64,000 bases of DNA from Eudoraea adriatica DSM 19308 (GCF_000382125.1 NZ_KB907547.1:558001-622000); one strand, 5' to 3'. Positions 1-10,287 are shown, counted from the stretch's first letter. Translations and numbers: made by a program. Notes: generated by a model from the sequence alone, not told the origin.

Positions 1-1
1 A

Positions 2-880
2 TCTGTTGGAAAAAAGATGTCCTATAACGGAAAATTAATTACCGTAATTGGCCTTGAGGATGCTGTAGCAGCGCGTCCGGATCTGGCAATTTTTTCTGCC
101 GGAGGAGATACATCGCTGACATGGGCTCCCAAATTTGCAGCGGTTGGCACAACCGTAGTTGATAATTCTTCTGCCTGGCGCATGGATCCTGAAAAAAAAC
201 TGGTGGTTCCGGAAATCAATGCAAATACATTGACGAAAGAGGACAAAATAATTGCCAATCCCAATTGTTCTACAATCCAGTTGGTTATGGTACTTGCGCC
301 CCTGCATGCAAAATATAAAATGAAACGGGTGGTAGTTTCAACATATCAATCTGTTTCAGGGACCGGAGTAAAAGCTGTAAAGCAGTTGGAGAATGAAATG
401 GCCGGAATTCAAGGTGAAATGGCTTATCCTTATCCCATAAACAGGAATGCCTTGCCTCATTGCGACACTTTTATGGAAAATGGGTATACGAAAGAAGAAA
501 TGAAATTGGCAAGGGAACCTCAGAAGATACTTAACGACCGTACATTTTCTATCTCGGCAACTGCTGTGCGTATTCCTACTGCAGGCGGACATTCTGAATC
601 GGTTAATGTTGAATTTGAAACTGACTTTGAACTTAATGAGGTAAGACAAATTCTGAATAATACTCCTGGGGTTGTGGTCCAGGATAATCCTGATACAAAC
701 ACTTACCCAATGCCGGTTTATGCCCATGATAAGGATGATGTTTTTGTGGGTCGGATACGAAGGGATGAAACACAGCGTAACACTTTAAATATGTGGATAG
801 TTGCGGATAATCTGAGAAAAGGTGCGGCCACCAATGCAGTCCAGATAGCCGAATATCTGGTGCACAAAGAACTTATCTGA
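2..880 (+). CDS. asd: Aspartate-semialdehyde dehydrogenase, 5' end missing
   Basis: Reduces aspartyl-4-phosphate to aspartate semialdehyde with NADPH, the branch point to Lys/diaminopimelate, Thr and Met; cytosolic. The catalytic Cys is in NPNCSTIQ, SGTGVKAV follows, and the substrate-binding His is in GGHSESV, all in the order expected for the family. The reading frame is open from base 2 (residues SVGKK before the first Met at 17), so Met17 is internal. Roughly the first 40 residues of a ~330-residue enzyme, including the nucleotide-binding GATGxVG loop, lie before the window. The C-terminus is complete. Identification is secure; only the start is unknown. Confidence 0.95.
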   Translation, partial: SVGKKMSYNGKLITVIGLEDAVAARPDLAIFSAGGDTSLTWAPKFAAVGTTVVDNSSAWRMDPEKKLVVPEINANTLTKEDKIIANPNCSTIQLVMVLAPLHAKYKMKRVVVSTYQSVSGTGVKAVKQLENEMAGIQGEMAYPYPINRNALPHCDTFMENGYTKEEMKLAREPQKILNDRTFSISATAVRIPTAGGHSESVNVEFETDFELNEVRQILNNTPGVVVQDNPDTNTYPMPVYAHDKDDVFVGRIRRDETQRNTLNMWIVADNLRKGAATNAVQIAEYLVHKELI

Positions 881-902
881 CAGCAGTATCATAAAATCTG
901 TT

Positions 903-938
903 AAAACCTTCGACTCAATGGGCTCCTAAAGGTTTTTT
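903..938 (+). terminator. Weak intrinsic terminator after asd
   Basis: AAAACCTT at 903-910 pairs with AAGGTTTT at 929-936 and runs into a short T tract. The stem is AT-rich and the loop is 18 nt, so termination may be partial. Confidence 0.45.
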
Positions 939-942
939 ATGG

Positions 943-950
943 TAATTTTG
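943..950 (+). promoter_or_regulatory. Possible -7 element before the prolyl oligopeptidase gene
   Basis: TAATTTTG matches the Bacteroidota -7 consensus TAnnTTTG and lies 22 bp before the ATG at 973. No TTG is seen at the expected -33 distance, so only half of the promoter is recognisable. Confidence 0.3.
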
Positions 951-972
951 ATCTTCATAAATTTTTATAGCC

Positions 973-3129
973 ATGAAAAATACAGGTATACTATTACTTC
1001 TTATTTTAATTAATATTTCTTGCCAGAAATCAGATAAAAAAGATGCCATTGCCGTGAATTATCCAGTGACCAAAAAAGCAGATACCGTTGATGATTATTT
1101 TGGAAATACCGTACAGGATCCTTACCGTTGGTTAGAAGACGACCGTAGCGAAGAAACGGAAAAATGGGTAAAAGAAGAAAATGCTGTTACTTTTGGTTAT
1201 TTAGAAAAAATCCCTTTCAGGAAAGATCTGAAAAACAGATTAGAACAACTTTGGAATTATGAGAAGCTAAGCACGCCTTTCAATGAGGGTGGTTATACCT
1301 ATTTTTATAAGAACGACGGGCTTCAAAACCAATATGTCCTATACCGTCAGAAAGAGAATCAGGAAGCTGAAGTTTTTCTAGATCCCAATAGTTTTTCTGA
1401 AGATGGAACAACCTCGCTTATGGGTCTGAGTTTCACAAAGGATGGTTCTATGGCTGCCTATGCCATTTCCGAGGGTGGAAGTGACTGGAGAAAGGTAATT
1501 GTAATGGAGACTGAAAATAAAACCATTGTTGAGGATACCCTAATTGATGTAAAATTTAGTGGTTTATCCTGGTACAAGAATCAAGGTTTATATTATTCCA
1601 GTTATGATAAACCTGAAGGAAGTGAACTCTCTGCCAAGACAGACCAGCATAAACTATATTACCATGAGCTGGGTACCCCTCAAAGTTCAGATGAATTAAT
1701 TTTTGGAGGTGTTCCTGATCAAAAACACAGGTATGTAGGTGCAAGTGTGACAGAGGATAATAAGTACCTTCTTATTTCAGCCGCTAATTCTACTGCAGGT
1801 AATCAGCTTTATTTAAAAGATTTAACAAAGCCGGAAAGTAAACTCATAACAATATTAGACCATGAAGATTCAGATACGGACCTCATTGAAAATATGGGCT
1901 CAAAACTTTACCTGGTTACCAATTTAGATGCCCCTAATAAGAAGATCATTGCTGTAGATGCTTCAGACCCAAGTCCGGAAAACTGGAAGGATATTATACC
2001 AGAAACAGAGCATGTTCTTAGTCCTGATACCGGCGGGGGTTACTTTTTTGCAGAATATCTGGTTGATGCAATCTCCAAAGTTTTTCAATATGATTACAAC
2101 GGTAAACTAATCCGGGAAATAAAACTACCTGGTCTGGGCAACGCAAATGGATTTGGTGGGAAAAAAGAAGAAAAGGAGTTTTACTTTTCTTTTACCAATT
2201 ACAATACTCCAGGTTCATCATATAAATTCGACGTGGAAACGGGCGATTATGTTCCTTACTGGACACCACCAATAGATTTTAACCCGGATGATTATGAGTC
2301 AAAGCAGGTTTTCTACTCCTCTAAAGATGGAACAAAAATCCCAATGATAATAACACATAAAAAAGGGCTGGAGCTAAATTCCAAAAACCCAACTATCCTC
2401 TATGGCTATGGTGGATTTAATATAAGTCTGTCCCCTTCATTCAGTATTGCTAATGCTGTTTGGATGGAGCAGGGCGGAGTTTATGCTGTGCCCAATTTAA
2501 GAGGTGGTGGAGAATATGGGAAAAAATGGCATAATGCCGGTATAAAAACAAAAAAACAAAATGTATTTGACGATTTTATAGCTGCTGCGGAGTACCTGAT
2601 TGAAAATAAATATACCTCATCCGAAAATTTAGCGATAAGAGGTGGTTCCAATGGTGGTCTTTTGGTAGGTGCCACAATGACCCAAAGACCTGAACTCATG
2701 AAGGTAGCGCTGCCTGCTGTAGGTGTTTTGGACATGTTGCGATATCATACATTCACTTCGGGAGCAGGTTGGCATTATGATTATGGAACTTCTGAAGATA
2801 GCGAAGAAATGTTTGAATACTTAAAAGGCTATTCTCCTTTACATAATATTAAAGAAGGAGTTGAATACCCGGCTACCTTAATTACAACAGGAGATCATGA
2901 TGATCGTGTGGTGCCTGCCCATAGCTTTAAATTTGCAGCTGAACTTCAGGATAAGCAGTCAGGTCCTAACCCTACACTTATTCGTATTGAAACTAATGCA
3001 GGCCACGGAGCAGGAACGCCCGTGAGTAAGACAATTGAACAATATGCCGATATATTTGCATTTACCTTATATAATATGAATTATCGTGAATTGCCAAATA
3101 AAGCGGTCCTCAAGGAATTCAAAGAATAA
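973..3129 (+). CDS. Prolyl oligopeptidase family serine peptidase (S9A), lipoprotein
   Basis: Cleaves short proline-containing peptides after Pro. The N-terminus [17 protein letters not shown] is a lipoprotein signal with Cys17 as lipid anchor, so the enzyme should be periplasmic or at the outer membrane rather than cytosolic. The first half is the seven-bladed propeller typical of S9A. The C-terminal alpha/beta-hydrolase carries Ser in GGSNGGLL, Asp in GDHDDRVVP and His in NAGHGAG. At 718 aa it has the usual length. It is alone between two terminators and so probably monocistronic. Confidence 0.93.
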   Translation: MKNTGILLLLILINISCQKSDKKDAIAVNYPVTKKADTVDDYFGNTVQDPYRWLEDDRSEETEKWVKEENAVTFGYLEKIPFRKDLKNRLEQLWNYEKLSTPFNEGGYTYFYKNDGLQNQYVLYRQKENQEAEVFLDPNSFSEDGTTSLMGLSFTKDGSMAAYAISEGGSDWRKVIVMETENKTIVEDTLIDVKFSGLSWYKNQGLYYSSYDKPEGSELSAKTDQHKLYYHELGTPQSSDELIFGGVPDQKHRYVGASVTEDNKYLLISAANSTAGNQLYLKDLTKPESKLITILDHEDSDTDLIENMGSKLYLVTNLDAPNKKIIAVDASDPSPENWKDIIPETEHVLSPDTGGGYFFAEYLVDAISKVFQYDYNGKLIREIKLPGLGNANGFGGKKEEKEFYFSFTNYNTPGSSYKFDVETGDYVPYWTPPIDFNPDDYESKQVFYSSKDGTKIPMIITHKKGLELNSKNPTILYGYGGFNISLSPSFSIANAVWMEQGGVYAVPNLRGGGEYGKKWHNAGIKTKKQNVFDDFIAAAEYLIENKYTSSENLAIRGGSNGGLLVGATMTQRPELMKVALPAVGVLDMLRYHTFTSGAGWHYDYGTSEDSEEMFEYLKGYSPLHNIKEGVEYPATLITTGDHDDRVVPAHSFKFAAELQDKQSGPNPTLIRIETNAGHGAGTPVSKTIEQYADIFAFTLYNMNYRELPNKAVLKEFKE

Positions 3130-3147
3130 CTATCAATAATACAGAAC

Positions 3148-3180
3148 AAAATCCGTTTCTGTAGAAACGGATTTTTTTTT
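3148..3180 (+). terminator. Strong intrinsic terminator
   Basis: AAAATCCGTTTC, a TGTA loop and GAAACGGATTTT form a perfect 12-bp stem followed by a run of T. It ends the prolyl oligopeptidase transcript. Confidence 0.9.
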
Positions 3181-3203
3181 AAAAGCCATTTAAGATTACT
3201 ATC

Positions 3204-4178
3204 ATGTTAAAAATTACCGGTCTATCTTTTGCCTATGACAAGGATTCGGTATTGGACGGCATTGACTTTGCTGTTGAAAAAGGGGAACATCTTGCCATAA
3301 TGGGCGAGAGTGGCTGTGGGAAAAGCACCCTTTTAAAACTAATATATGGTTCTCTTCAGCCGTCAACAGGCAAAATATATTGGGGAAAGAAAGAAGTTAA
3401 GGGCCCACTCTTTAAGCTTATTCCCGGTGAGTCCTTCATCAAATATATGTCACAGAGTTTCGACCTGATGGGAGTAACGACGGTGGCTGAAAATATTGCT
3501 GAATATCTTTCCGTAGTTTATCCAAAAGAACTAAAAGAACGCACTGAAGAATTGCTCGAAGTTATTGAAATGAAGCAATTCGCAAAAACTAAAGTAAAGC
3601 ATCTGAGCATTGGTCAGCAACAGCGTGTTGCATTAGCCAGGGCTTTAGCTCAAAAACCAGAGTTGTTACTATTGGATGAACCGTTCAGTCATATCGACAA
3701 TTTTAGAAAAAACAGCCTGAGAAGAAAGTTGTTTAACTATCTGAGGGAAGAGAAGATTACCTGCCTGACTGCTACCCATGACCATAATGATATTTTGCCA
3801 TTTGCGGACAGGGTACTTGTGCTTAAGGATAAACAAATATTGGCTGATGAACCTGTGCTGGAGTTGTATAAGAAGCCACGAAGCCTTTACGTTGCTTCAC
3901 TATTTGGTGAAGCCAATTTAGTGCCTATAGATATTATAAAATCATATGCGGACACAAAAAGAAAAATTATTGTTTATGCGCATGAATTTAAAGTATCTCA
4001 AAATTCTGGCCTTCCCGTAGAAGTAAAAAAAACATATCCTATGGGTAGTCATTTTCTGATTGAAGGACTTGCCGAGGAACAGAATATTTATTTCCATTCA
4101 GAAAGCAATATTGAAACGGGAACAGAAGTTTTTCTTAATATTTCGCTTGAGATAATTAACCAAAGGCTAAAGCTATAA
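3204..4178 (+). CDS. ABC transporter ATP-binding protein
   Basis: ATPase subunit of an ABC importer. Walker A is GESGCGKS (residues 34-41), the signature is LSIGQQQR, Walker B is LLLLDEP and the H-loop His is in TATHD. About 100 residues follow the nucleotide-binding domain and look like a regulatory or TOBE-like tail, as in iron(III)/polyamine-type ATPases. No permease or binding protein is next to it, so the substrate cannot be inferred. The ArfB-like gene starts 14 bp downstream and is probably cotranscribed. Confidence 0.85.
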   Translation: MLKITGLSFAYDKDSVLDGIDFAVEKGEHLAIMGESGCGKSTLLKLIYGSLQPSTGKIYWGKKEVKGPLFKLIPGESFIKYMSQSFDLMGVTTVAENIAEYLSVVYPKELKERTEELLEVIEMKQFAKTKVKHLSIGQQQRVALARALAQKPELLLLDEPFSHIDNFRKNSLRRKLFNYLREEKITCLTATHDHNDILPFADRVLVLKDKQILADEPVLELYKKPRSLYVASLFGEANLVPIDIIKSYADTKRKIIVYAHEFKVSQNSGLPVEVKKTYPMGSHFLIEGLAEEQNIYFHSESNIETGTEVFLNISLEIINQRLKL

Positions 4179-4192
4179 CCCACCTCCGGAAG

Positions 4193-4597
4193 ATGAATAG
4201 GGATTTGATTTTGCAGGAATTAAAGTTCAGGGCTGTCCGCAGCGGCGGTGCTGGTGGTCAGCATGTTAACAAAGTTTCTACAAAGGTGGAACTGACTTTA
4301 GACTTACCCATTTCAAAGGCTTTTAATGATTCTGAAAAAGAACGCATATATAAAAACCTAAAGAAACGGCTTACTTCCGATAACAAACTCCTTGTACAAT
4401 GTGATGATTCAAGGAGCCAGCATAGGAATAGGGAAATTGCCGAAGATAGATTGTCTAAGCTAATTGAAGAGGCGCTTAAAGTTCCTAAAAAGCGCAAGAA
4501 AACCTCTCCCTCAAAGGCTTCAGTAGAAAAAAGATTGAAAACCAAAAAAGTAATAGCAAAAAAGAAAATCAGCCGAAAAAAACCAGAAAATGAATAA
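4193..4597 (+). CDS. arfB: ArfB/YaeJ-like peptidyl-tRNA hydrolase (ribosome rescue)
   Basis: Releases nascent chains from ribosomes stalled on mRNAs lacking a stop codon. At 134 aa it has the catalytic GGQ loop (residues 21-23, in SGGAGGQHVNK) but no codon-recognition domain, and ends in a long Lys/Arg-rich tail that in ArfB enters the empty mRNA channel. It follows the ABC ATPase gene closely. The stop lies 5 bp from the stop of the convergent FAH-family gene. The known family function is inferred from the motif and length. Confidence 0.88.
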   Translation: MNRDLILQELKFRAVRSGGAGGQHVNKVSTKVELTLDLPISKAFNDSEKERIYKNLKKRLTSDNKLLVQCDDSRSQHRNREIAEDRLSKLIEEALKVPKKRKKTSPSKASVEKRLKTKKVIAKKKISRKKPENE

Positions 4598-4602
4598 TTT
4601 TA

Positions 4603-5442
4603 TTATTGGTCAACGGTATTCACCAAAGAACCAATCCCATCAATTTCAATTTTAATTTCATCTCCTTTTTGCAAGGTAAAGTCAGAAGATGGGACTATCC
4701 CGGTCCCGGTCATTAAAAGACTCCCATTGGGAAAAGTGTTTTCCGCATAGAGGTAATGCACCAAATCTTCCAACTTTCTTTTTATCTGGTCAACCCCTAT
4801 CTCACCGGAAAATACCTGTTTATTATCCCTGCCTATTTCTAGCCTTATTTTTGTTGTTTTGGGAAGAGGTCCCTCAGCAACCAAAATACAGGGGCCAATA
4901 GCCGCCGACCCATCGTAAGTCTTTGCCTGGGGCAAATACAACGGATTTTCTCCTTCAATACTCCTGGAGCTCATATCATTCCCAATTGTATATCCAATAA
5001 TCTTAGCTGTTGAACTAATTACCAGTGTCAACTCTGGTTCCGGGACATCCCAGTCAGAGTCTTTTCGTATTCTAACTTTTCCCCCGGAACCAATGGCTTT
5101 GTGTCCCATGGCTTTAAAGAACAGCTCAGGTCGTTCTGCAACATATACCCTTGCATAAAAATTACTTCCTCCTTTTTCTCTTGATTCTTCTTCACGGCCC
5201 AGTTTGCTGTTGAAATAAGTTACGCCACTTGCCCAGATTTCCTGGTTTCCTAACGGCGCAAGGAGTTCTCCTTTTAAATAAACTTCAGCATTTTGAAGAG
5301 GCTCAACCGCGGATATCCTTTGCTCAATTTTTGTTAAAAGGTTATTGTCATTAATAAATGAATCCCAATCTTCATGTTCCAATAAATAAAATTTCCCTTT
5401 ATTCTCTATCAGAATTCCTTTAATCAGCTTATAAATTTTCAT
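4603..5442 (-). CDS. Fumarylacetoacetate hydrolase family protein
   Basis: Member of the FAH superfamily, which hydrolyses or decarboxylates beta-diketo acids such as acylpyruvates and 2-keto-3-deoxy sugar acids using a divalent metal. The C-terminal two thirds carry the fold, with the metal-binding acidic residues in DVPEPELTLV and YTIGNDMSSRSIEG and a late TGTGIVP segment. The first ~80 residues are divergent. Length (279 aa) fits. No sugar-acid or aromatic pathway genes adjoin it, so the substrate is open. Confidence 0.82.
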   Translation of the reverse strand: MKIYKLIKGILIENKGKFYLLEHEDWDSFINDNNLLTKIEQRISAVEPLQNAEVYLKGELLAPLGNQEIWASGVTYFNSKLGREEESREKGGSNFYARVYVAERPELFFKAMGHKAIGSGGKVRIRKDSDWDVPEPELTLVISSTAKIIGYTIGNDMSSRSIEGENPLYLPQAKTYDGSAAIGPCILVAEGPLPKTTKIRLEIGRDNKQVFSGEIGVDQIKRKLEDLVHYLYAENTFPNGSLLMTGTGIVPSSDFTLQKGDEIKIEIDGIGSLVNTVDQ

Positions 5443-5550
5443 TTAAACATGGGTTAAGTAATCCGTTAATAATCGCTTTTGAGCACAGAACAATTTATTG
5501 AAAAATAAATGATTCATAGAAGATTTTAAGAAATCATTTTAACAATGATG

Positions 5551-6012
5551 TCAAAGAATATTTTCGATACAACTATTTTTTTTATTAAAATCAAAGCACT
5601 GTCCTTCAGATTTTCCCAATAGTATTTTACCAATTGGACTTGCTGCAGAAACACAATATATTTGAGTGGAGCCTTTTTTAAAAGCTCCGGCCGAAATTGC
5701 AATATAATAGGCGCTGTCAGAAGTGATCACAAGACTACCCTGACCAACCTTGGTTGCGTAATCCGGAGTGCAAATGCCGTTCAATACTTGTCTCACCTTT
5801 TCGGCTTCATATAGCCGATGGCCGAGTTTCTCCCTTTCAAGTTGAATCATAGCCCTTCCAGTCTCATGCTTATCACCGGCGCTACTTTTGGTCTCCGAAT
5901 TGAGGGAATCGTTTAAGTCATCAATGGTATTTTTTATACGGCAAATCCTTTCCTCCGCGAATGATTCACAAAATCTTCGTAATTCATGCTTTATCGCTAA
6001 CGAAATATTCAT
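5551..6012 (-). CDS. GreA/GreB C-terminal-domain protein
   Basis: The last ~80 residues resemble the C-terminal domain of transcript-cleavage factor GreA: an ISxxSPIGKILLG-type segment (here SAASPIGKILLGKSEGQ). The first ~75 residues are helical and could form a shortened coiled coil. At 153 aa it is close to GreA length but diverged, so whether it stimulates RNA cleavage by polymerase is uncertain. Homologues are sometimes labelled 3-oxoacyl-ACP synthase, which the sequence does not support. The gene follows the FAD oxidoreductase by one base, so the two are cotranscribed. Confidence 0.65.
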   Translation of the reverse strand: MNISLAIKHELRRFCESFAEERICRIKNTIDDLNDSLNSETKSSAGDKHETGRAMIQLEREKLGHRLYEAEKVRQVLNGICTPDYATKVGQGSLVITSDSAYYIAISAGAFKKGSTQIYCVSAASPIGKILLGKSEGQCFDFNKKNSCIENIL

Positions 6013-6013
6013 A

Positions 6014-7126
6014 TCAGCTTAAATCAGCTAAATTTTTTCCAACTAAACTTCCAATAGCTATCCCCATACCTCCGAGCCTTACACCACAAAGTAAATTATC
6101 GGAAAGTTGCTTTACAATCGGTTTCTTTTTATTACCTATCCCCATAATACCGCTCCATCTGTGCTCAATCTGAAATTCTGTGTTGGGTAAAATGATTTCA
6201 TGCAACATGGCTTCCAGTTGATTCTGAATAAGTTCTGTTTGTCCAAATTCTGATGTTTCTTCCGTTTTAAAATCCAGATTTCGCCCCCCTCCCAAAAGTA
6301 TGCGATTTTCAATATTTCTAAAATAATAAAAACCCTCATCCAAATGAAAAGTCCCTTTAATTTTAAGGTTATTAATGGGTTTTGTTATCAGCACCTGTGC
6401 CCTGGCCGGCTTCACTTCCTGATCTAAAAGCTGATTGGCAAATCCATTTGTTGCTATTATAAGTTTTCTTGTCTTAAACTCAAATTGATTTGTGCAAACT
6501 TTTACACTACCCTGACCATCCTCGAGGGAAGTAACCTCAACAGAATTTAAAATATTAGCCCCGGAACGACGAACCAATGACAACAAAGAATTCATCATAG
6601 TCCCTGTATTAATTTGAGCTTCAAACCTACTGGAGATATAATTTTTATGGATCCTGCCAAAATCAAAATTGTTGGGATGCAAATAATATGCTTCTTCGCT
6701 GTAAACTGTTTCCAGCAATTTATTTACGCTTCCCAGTGCTTCACAACACTCATTAAATAGTTCTGTGTCTTTCTCTAAAAAAAGTTCATGCCCTCCATGT
6801 TGTTGAAAATCTATTCTGGAGTCACCCAGTGTATTTCGTAATAGCTGAATTCCTTCCCATCTGTTCCTCACCAGATCCACTACTTCCTCTTCAGTATGGC
6901 TTTTAAGGTCGCTAACAATTTCTGAGATGCTGCCAAAGCAGGCAAATCCGGCATTTTTAGTACTTGCGCCCTGAGGTAATATACCTTTTTCAAGAATTAG
7001 AATTTTCGCTTTTGGATATTTTTTACTTAAATAATATGCGCAATTAAGGCCAACAATCCCGCTTCCGACAATCGTAAAATCAATGTTGGACAACCATGTT
7101 TTATATTCCCAATAACTAAGATTCAT
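6014..7126 (-). CDS. FAD-dependent oxidoreductase (DAO/DadA-type)
   Basis: Amine or amino-acid oxidase-type flavoprotein of 370 aa. The Rossmann FAD loop is VGSGIVGLNCAYYLS near residue 20, and a C-terminal GGMGIAIG segment closes the FAD site, as in the DAO superfamily. No membrane segment or signal peptide is seen. It begins just downstream of the accC terminator and runs directly into the GreA-like gene. The substrate (D-amino acid, glycine, sarcosine or other) cannot be told from sequence. Confidence 0.8.
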   Translation of the reverse strand: MNLSYWEYKTWLSNIDFTIVGSGIVGLNCAYYLSKKYPKAKILILEKGILPQGASTKNAGFACFGSISEIVSDLKSHTEEEVVDLVRNRWEGIQLLRNTLGDSRIDFQQHGGHELFLEKDTELFNECCEALGSVNKLLETVYSEEAYYLHPNNFDFGRIHKNYISSRFEAQINTGTMMNSLLSLVRRSGANILNSVEVTSLEDGQGSVKVCTNQFEFKTRKLIIATNGFANQLLDQEVKPARAQVLITKPINNLKIKGTFHLDEGFYYFRNIENRILLGGGRNLDFKTEETSEFGQTELIQNQLEAMLHEIILPNTEFQIEHRWSGIMGIGNKKKPIVKQLSDNLLCGVRLGGMGIAIGSLVGKNLADLS

Positions 7127-7134
7127 AGTTTTAT

Positions 7135-7164
7135 AAAAAACTCCGACATTGGCCGGAGTTTTAT
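7135..7164 (-). terminator. Intrinsic terminator downstream of accC
   Basis: On the minus strand AAAACTCCG and CGGAGTTTT form a 9-bp stem followed by a T run. It separates accC from the FAD oxidoreductase gene, which would then need its own promoter or read-through. Confidence 0.85.
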
Positions 7165-7165
7165 T

Positions 7166-8518
7166 CTATTCTTTTGGTTTTGGATCCATCTTAAAATCTT
7201 CCATGAATTTAGTAGTATAATTCCCCGCCAGATAATCCGGATGATCCATTAATTGCCTGTGAAAAGGTATCGTAGTTGCTATTCCCTCAATTACAAATTC
7301 GTCCAAAGCCCGTTTCATTTTATTAATTGCCTCCTCCCTTGTCTGCGCAGATGTAATTAGTTTGGCAATCATTGAATCATAGTTTGGTGGAATTGTATAT
7401 CCACTGTAAACATGGGTGTCTAATCGTATGCCGTGACCTCCGGGAGTATGCAATGTAGTTATTTTGCCGGGTGAAGGCCTGAAATCATTATAGGGATCTT
7501 CTGCATTAATTCTGCATTCAATTGCGTGAAGTTTGGGGAAATAATTCTTGCCGGAAATTGGCACTCCCCCTGCTACCAGAATCTGTTCCCTTATAAGGTC
7601 ATAGTCTACCACTTGTTCAGTAATTGGATGTTCTACCTGAATACGTGTATTCATTTCCATAAAATAAAATTCACGATGCTTATCCACAAGGAATTCTACG
7701 GTACCTGCACCTTCATATTTAATATACTCGGCCGCTTTAACTGCAGCATTACCCATATTCTCCCTCAGGTTATCTGTCATAAAAGGGGACGGGGTTTCTT
7801 CAGTAAGTTTCTGATGCCTTCGCTGGATAGAACAATCCCGTTCTGAAAGGTGACATGCATTCCCATATTGGTCGCCAATAATCTGGATTTCTATATGCCT
7901 TGGTTCTTCAATAAGTTTTTCCATATACATCGCGCCATTGCCAAAGGCAGCTGTTGCTTCCTGTACCGCACTTTCAAAAGCCGCTTCAATATTCTCTTCT
8001 TTCCATACTGCCCTCATCCCTTTACCACCACCACCGGCGGTTGCCTTTAACATAACAGGGTAACCCATTTTCTTTGCTTCCTTTTTCGCATGGCTAACAT
8101 CTTTCAGCAAACCTTCTGAACCCGGAATAGTAGGTACTCCTGCCTTTTTCATGGTAGCTTTGGCCGTGGCCTTATCTCCCATTTTATCAATATGTTCCCC
8201 GGAAGCGCCAATAAATTTAATTTCATGCTCGGCACAAATTTTAGAAAACTTTGAATTTTCAGATAGAAATCCGTAGCCCGGATGAATTGCATCCGCATTA
8301 GTAATTTCTGCCGCTGCAATAATATTGGGTATTTTCAAATAGGATTGGTTACTGGGCGCCGGGCCAATACAAACTGCCTCATCTGCAAATCGCACATGCA
8401 AACTCTCCTCATCTGCTTTTGAGTACACGGCCACAGTTTTAATGCCCATCTCCTTGCAGGTCCTTATAATGCGCAAGGCTATCTCGCCCCGGTTTGCAAT
8501 TAGTATTTTTTTGAACAT
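7166..8518 (-). CDS. accC: Acetyl-CoA carboxylase biotin carboxylase subunit
   Basis: ATP-dependent carboxylation of biotin on BCCP, the first half of the acetyl-CoA carboxylase reaction that makes malonyl-CoA. The N-terminal domain [14 protein letters not shown], the ATP-grasp glycine loop [11 protein letters not shown], the [11 protein letters not shown] metal/catalytic segment and the C-terminal ECRINAEDP are all present. At 450 aa it is full length. It lies downstream of accB in the fabH-accB-accC group. Carboxyltransferase subunits are not in the window. Confidence 0.97.
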   Translation of the reverse strand: MFKKILIANRGEIALRIIRTCKEMGIKTVAVYSKADEESLHVRFADEAVCIGPAPSNQSYLKIPNIIAAAEITNADAIHPGYGFLSENSKFSKICAEHEIKFIGASGEHIDKMGDKATAKATMKKAGVPTIPGSEGLLKDVSHAKKEAKKMGYPVMLKATAGGGGKGMRAVWKEENIEAAFESAVQEATAAFGNGAMYMEKLIEEPRHIEIQIIGDQYGNACHLSERDCSIQRRHQKLTEETPSPFMTDNLRENMGNAAVKAAEYIKYEGAGTVEFLVDKHREFYFMEMNTRIQVEHPITEQVVDYDLIREQILVAGGVPISGKNYFPKLHAIECRINAEDPYNDFRPSPGKITTLHTPGGHGIRLDTHVYSGYTIPPNYDSMIAKLITSAQTREEAINKMKRALDEFVIEGIATTIPFHRQLMDHPDYLAGNYTTKFMEDFKMDPKPKE

Positions 8519-8597
8519 AGTTTTTACTAAAAGATTCTTATTACGCCTAAATCAAATACTTAAATGTGTGTTGATAACAAGACCTTATAACTAATTT

Positions 8598-9098
8598 TTA
8601 TGAGGGATCTACCAGAAATAAAGGTTGGTCAAACTCCACTGGAGAAGAATCCTCAACTAACACTTTTATTATTTTACCTGAAACTTCAGATTCTATATCA
8701 TTGAATAATTTCATTGCCTCAATTACACACAATACATCGCCCTGTGATATATTAGCCCCAACCTCAACAAATGGAGGTTTGTCTGGAGATGGTTTTCTAT
8801 AAAAAGTACCAATAATAGGCGATTTAATGGTTATGTATTTGGAGTCTTCTTCTTTGCCAGAAGCATCTGCACTGGCTTCAGCAGAAGCTTCTGCGCCGGA
8901 TACCGGTGCAGGCGCCAAAGATGGAGCCGCAGGTGCAGCGCTTACAGGTATTTGCTGCACATAGGTAGTAGATTCCGGTTGTGTGTTCAATGCCCCGGTC
9001 CTGATGGTTATTTTGATTTCATCGGTTTCAAGTTTCACTTCACTAGCGCCCGATTTGGCTACAAATTTTATTAAACTTTGAATTTCTTTTATATCCAT
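8598..9098 (-). CDS. accB: Biotin carboxyl carrier protein of acetyl-CoA carboxylase
   Basis: Carries biotin between biotin carboxylase and carboxyltransferase. The biotinyl lysine is Lys130 in VIEAMKLFNDIE. Before the biotinyl domain is a flexible Ala/Pro/Ser linker (about residues 50-80), as usual for the family. At 166 aa it is full length. It sits between fabH (6 bp upstream) and accC (79 bp downstream), which fits coordinated production of fatty-acid initiation enzymes. Confidence 0.97.
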   Translation of the reverse strand: MDIKEIQSLIKFVAKSGASEVKLETDEIKITIRTGALNTQPESTTYVQQIPVSAAPAAPSLAPAPVSGAEASAEASADASGKEEDSKYITIKSPIIGTFYRKPSPDKPPFVEVGANISQGDVLCVIEAMKLFNDIESEVSGKIIKVLVEDSSPVEFDQPLFLVDPS

Positions 9099-9104
9099 GG
9101 AATT

Positions 9105-10115
9105 CTATTTTGATTCGTTATTGCTGTTATATGCCCATTTTAAGTATATGGATCCCCAGGTAAATCCGCCACCAAAAGCCGCAAATACCAGGTTATCGCC
9201 TTTTTTTAGTTTCGATTCGTAATCAGAAAGTAATAATGGTAATGTTGCCGAAGTTGTATTACCATATCTTTCTATATTCATCATCACCTTCGAGTCTTCC
9301 AATTCCATTCTTTTTGCAGTGGCATCAATTATTCTCTTATTCGCCTGATGTGGTATTAACCAATCTACATCGTCATGTGTAAGGTTATTTCGTTCCATTA
9401 TTTTTGCGGCCACATCTGCCATATTTGAAACGGCAAATTTAAAAACCGATTTTCCGTCCTGATAAACATAGTGTAATTTATTTTTAACGGTTTCTTCGGA
9501 GGAAGGCATTAAAGAGCCCCCCGCTTCAATCCTCAAAAATTCTCTGCCTGAACCATCAGATCTCAAATATTCATCCTGCAGGCCCAATCCCTCAAAATTT
9601 GGCTCGAAGAGAACCGCACCCGCCCCATCCCCAAAAATAATACAGGTAGTTCTATCTGTGTAATCGAGGATAGAAGACATTTTATCGGCTCCTATCAAAA
9701 GGACCTTTTTATACTTCCCGGATTCAATATAGCGTGCTGCTGTAGACATGCCATATAGAAAGTTTGAACAGGCGGCCTGCATATCAAAAGAAAAGGCGTT
9801 CACAGCGCCTATCTTTGTTGCAACATACGCCGCTGTAGAAGCAACCGGTAAATCAGGTGTTGCTGTTCCAACAATTACCAGATCAATTTCTGCCGGGTCC
9901 AAATTAGACTTGCTTATCAGGTTTTCTGCTGCTTTAATAGCCAGGTAGGAAGTACCTTTATCTTTATCTTTTAGAATTCTTCTTTCTTTAATTCCTGTTC
10001 TGGTGGTTATCCACTCATCCGTAGTATCAACCATAGTTTCCAATATTTTATTGGTTAACCTGAAGTCTGGTAAGTATGCCCCTACAGCTGTAATTGCTGC
10101 TGTTATTCTACCCAT
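9105..10115 (-). CDS. fabH: 3-oxoacyl-ACP synthase III
   Basis: Condenses acyl-CoA with malonyl-ACP to start fatty-acid synthesis. The active-site Cys116 is in DMQAACSNF, the His in LIPHQANKR and the Asn in ERYGNTTSA, the full KAS III triad. Length 336 aa is normal. It begins downstream of the rpmF terminator and is followed almost directly by accB. Flavobacteria use branched starter units, but the specificity is not readable here. Confidence 0.97.
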   Translation of the reverse strand: MGRITAAITAVGAYLPDFRLTNKILETMVDTTDEWITTRTGIKERRILKDKDKGTSYLAIKAAENLISKSNLDPAEIDLVIVGTATPDLPVASTAAYVATKIGAVNAFSFDMQAACSNFLYGMSTAARYIESGKYKKVLLIGADKMSSILDYTDRTTCIIFGDGAGAVLFEPNFEGLGLQDEYLRSDGSGREFLRIEAGGSLMPSSEETVKNKLHYVYQDGKSVFKFAVSNMADVAAKIMERNNLTHDDVDWLIPHQANKRIIDATAKRMELEDSKVMMNIERYGNTTSATLPLLLSDYESKLKKGDNLVFAAFGGGFTWGSIYLKWAYNSNNESK

Positions 10116-10234
10116 GCTAAGTTTGGTTTATATCAAGAAACCTTAAAAAAATGGTCGAAAATCCGTGAAAAATAGTCAATTTTTAGGACTTTTTATCCAA
10201 AAAGCCAATATTTAAGAATTTTGGTCTACTCCAT

Positions 10235-10269
10235 AAAAAAACTCCCAATCAATCATAAGTGGGAGTTTA
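10235..10269 (-). terminator. Intrinsic terminator downstream of rpmF
   Basis: AAACTCCCA (10239-10247) pairs with TGGGAGTTT (10260-10268) and, on the minus strand, continues into a T run. It separates yceD-rpmF from fabH-accB-accC. Confidence 0.8.
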
Positions 10270-10287
10270 AAATTACAGCCAGGTACA

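Noticed and set aside
4258-4545. 95-codon frame opposite the arfB gene, and many other long frames opposite or inside genes
   Set aside because: They are shadows of recognised genes (for example opposite asd, accC, pdxA, the PQQ dehydrogenase and the S9 peptidase) without family features.
5551-6012. 3-oxoacyl-ACP synthase label often given to such proteins
   Set aside because: No thiolase fold or Cys-His-Asn triad; the C-terminal half resembles GreA.
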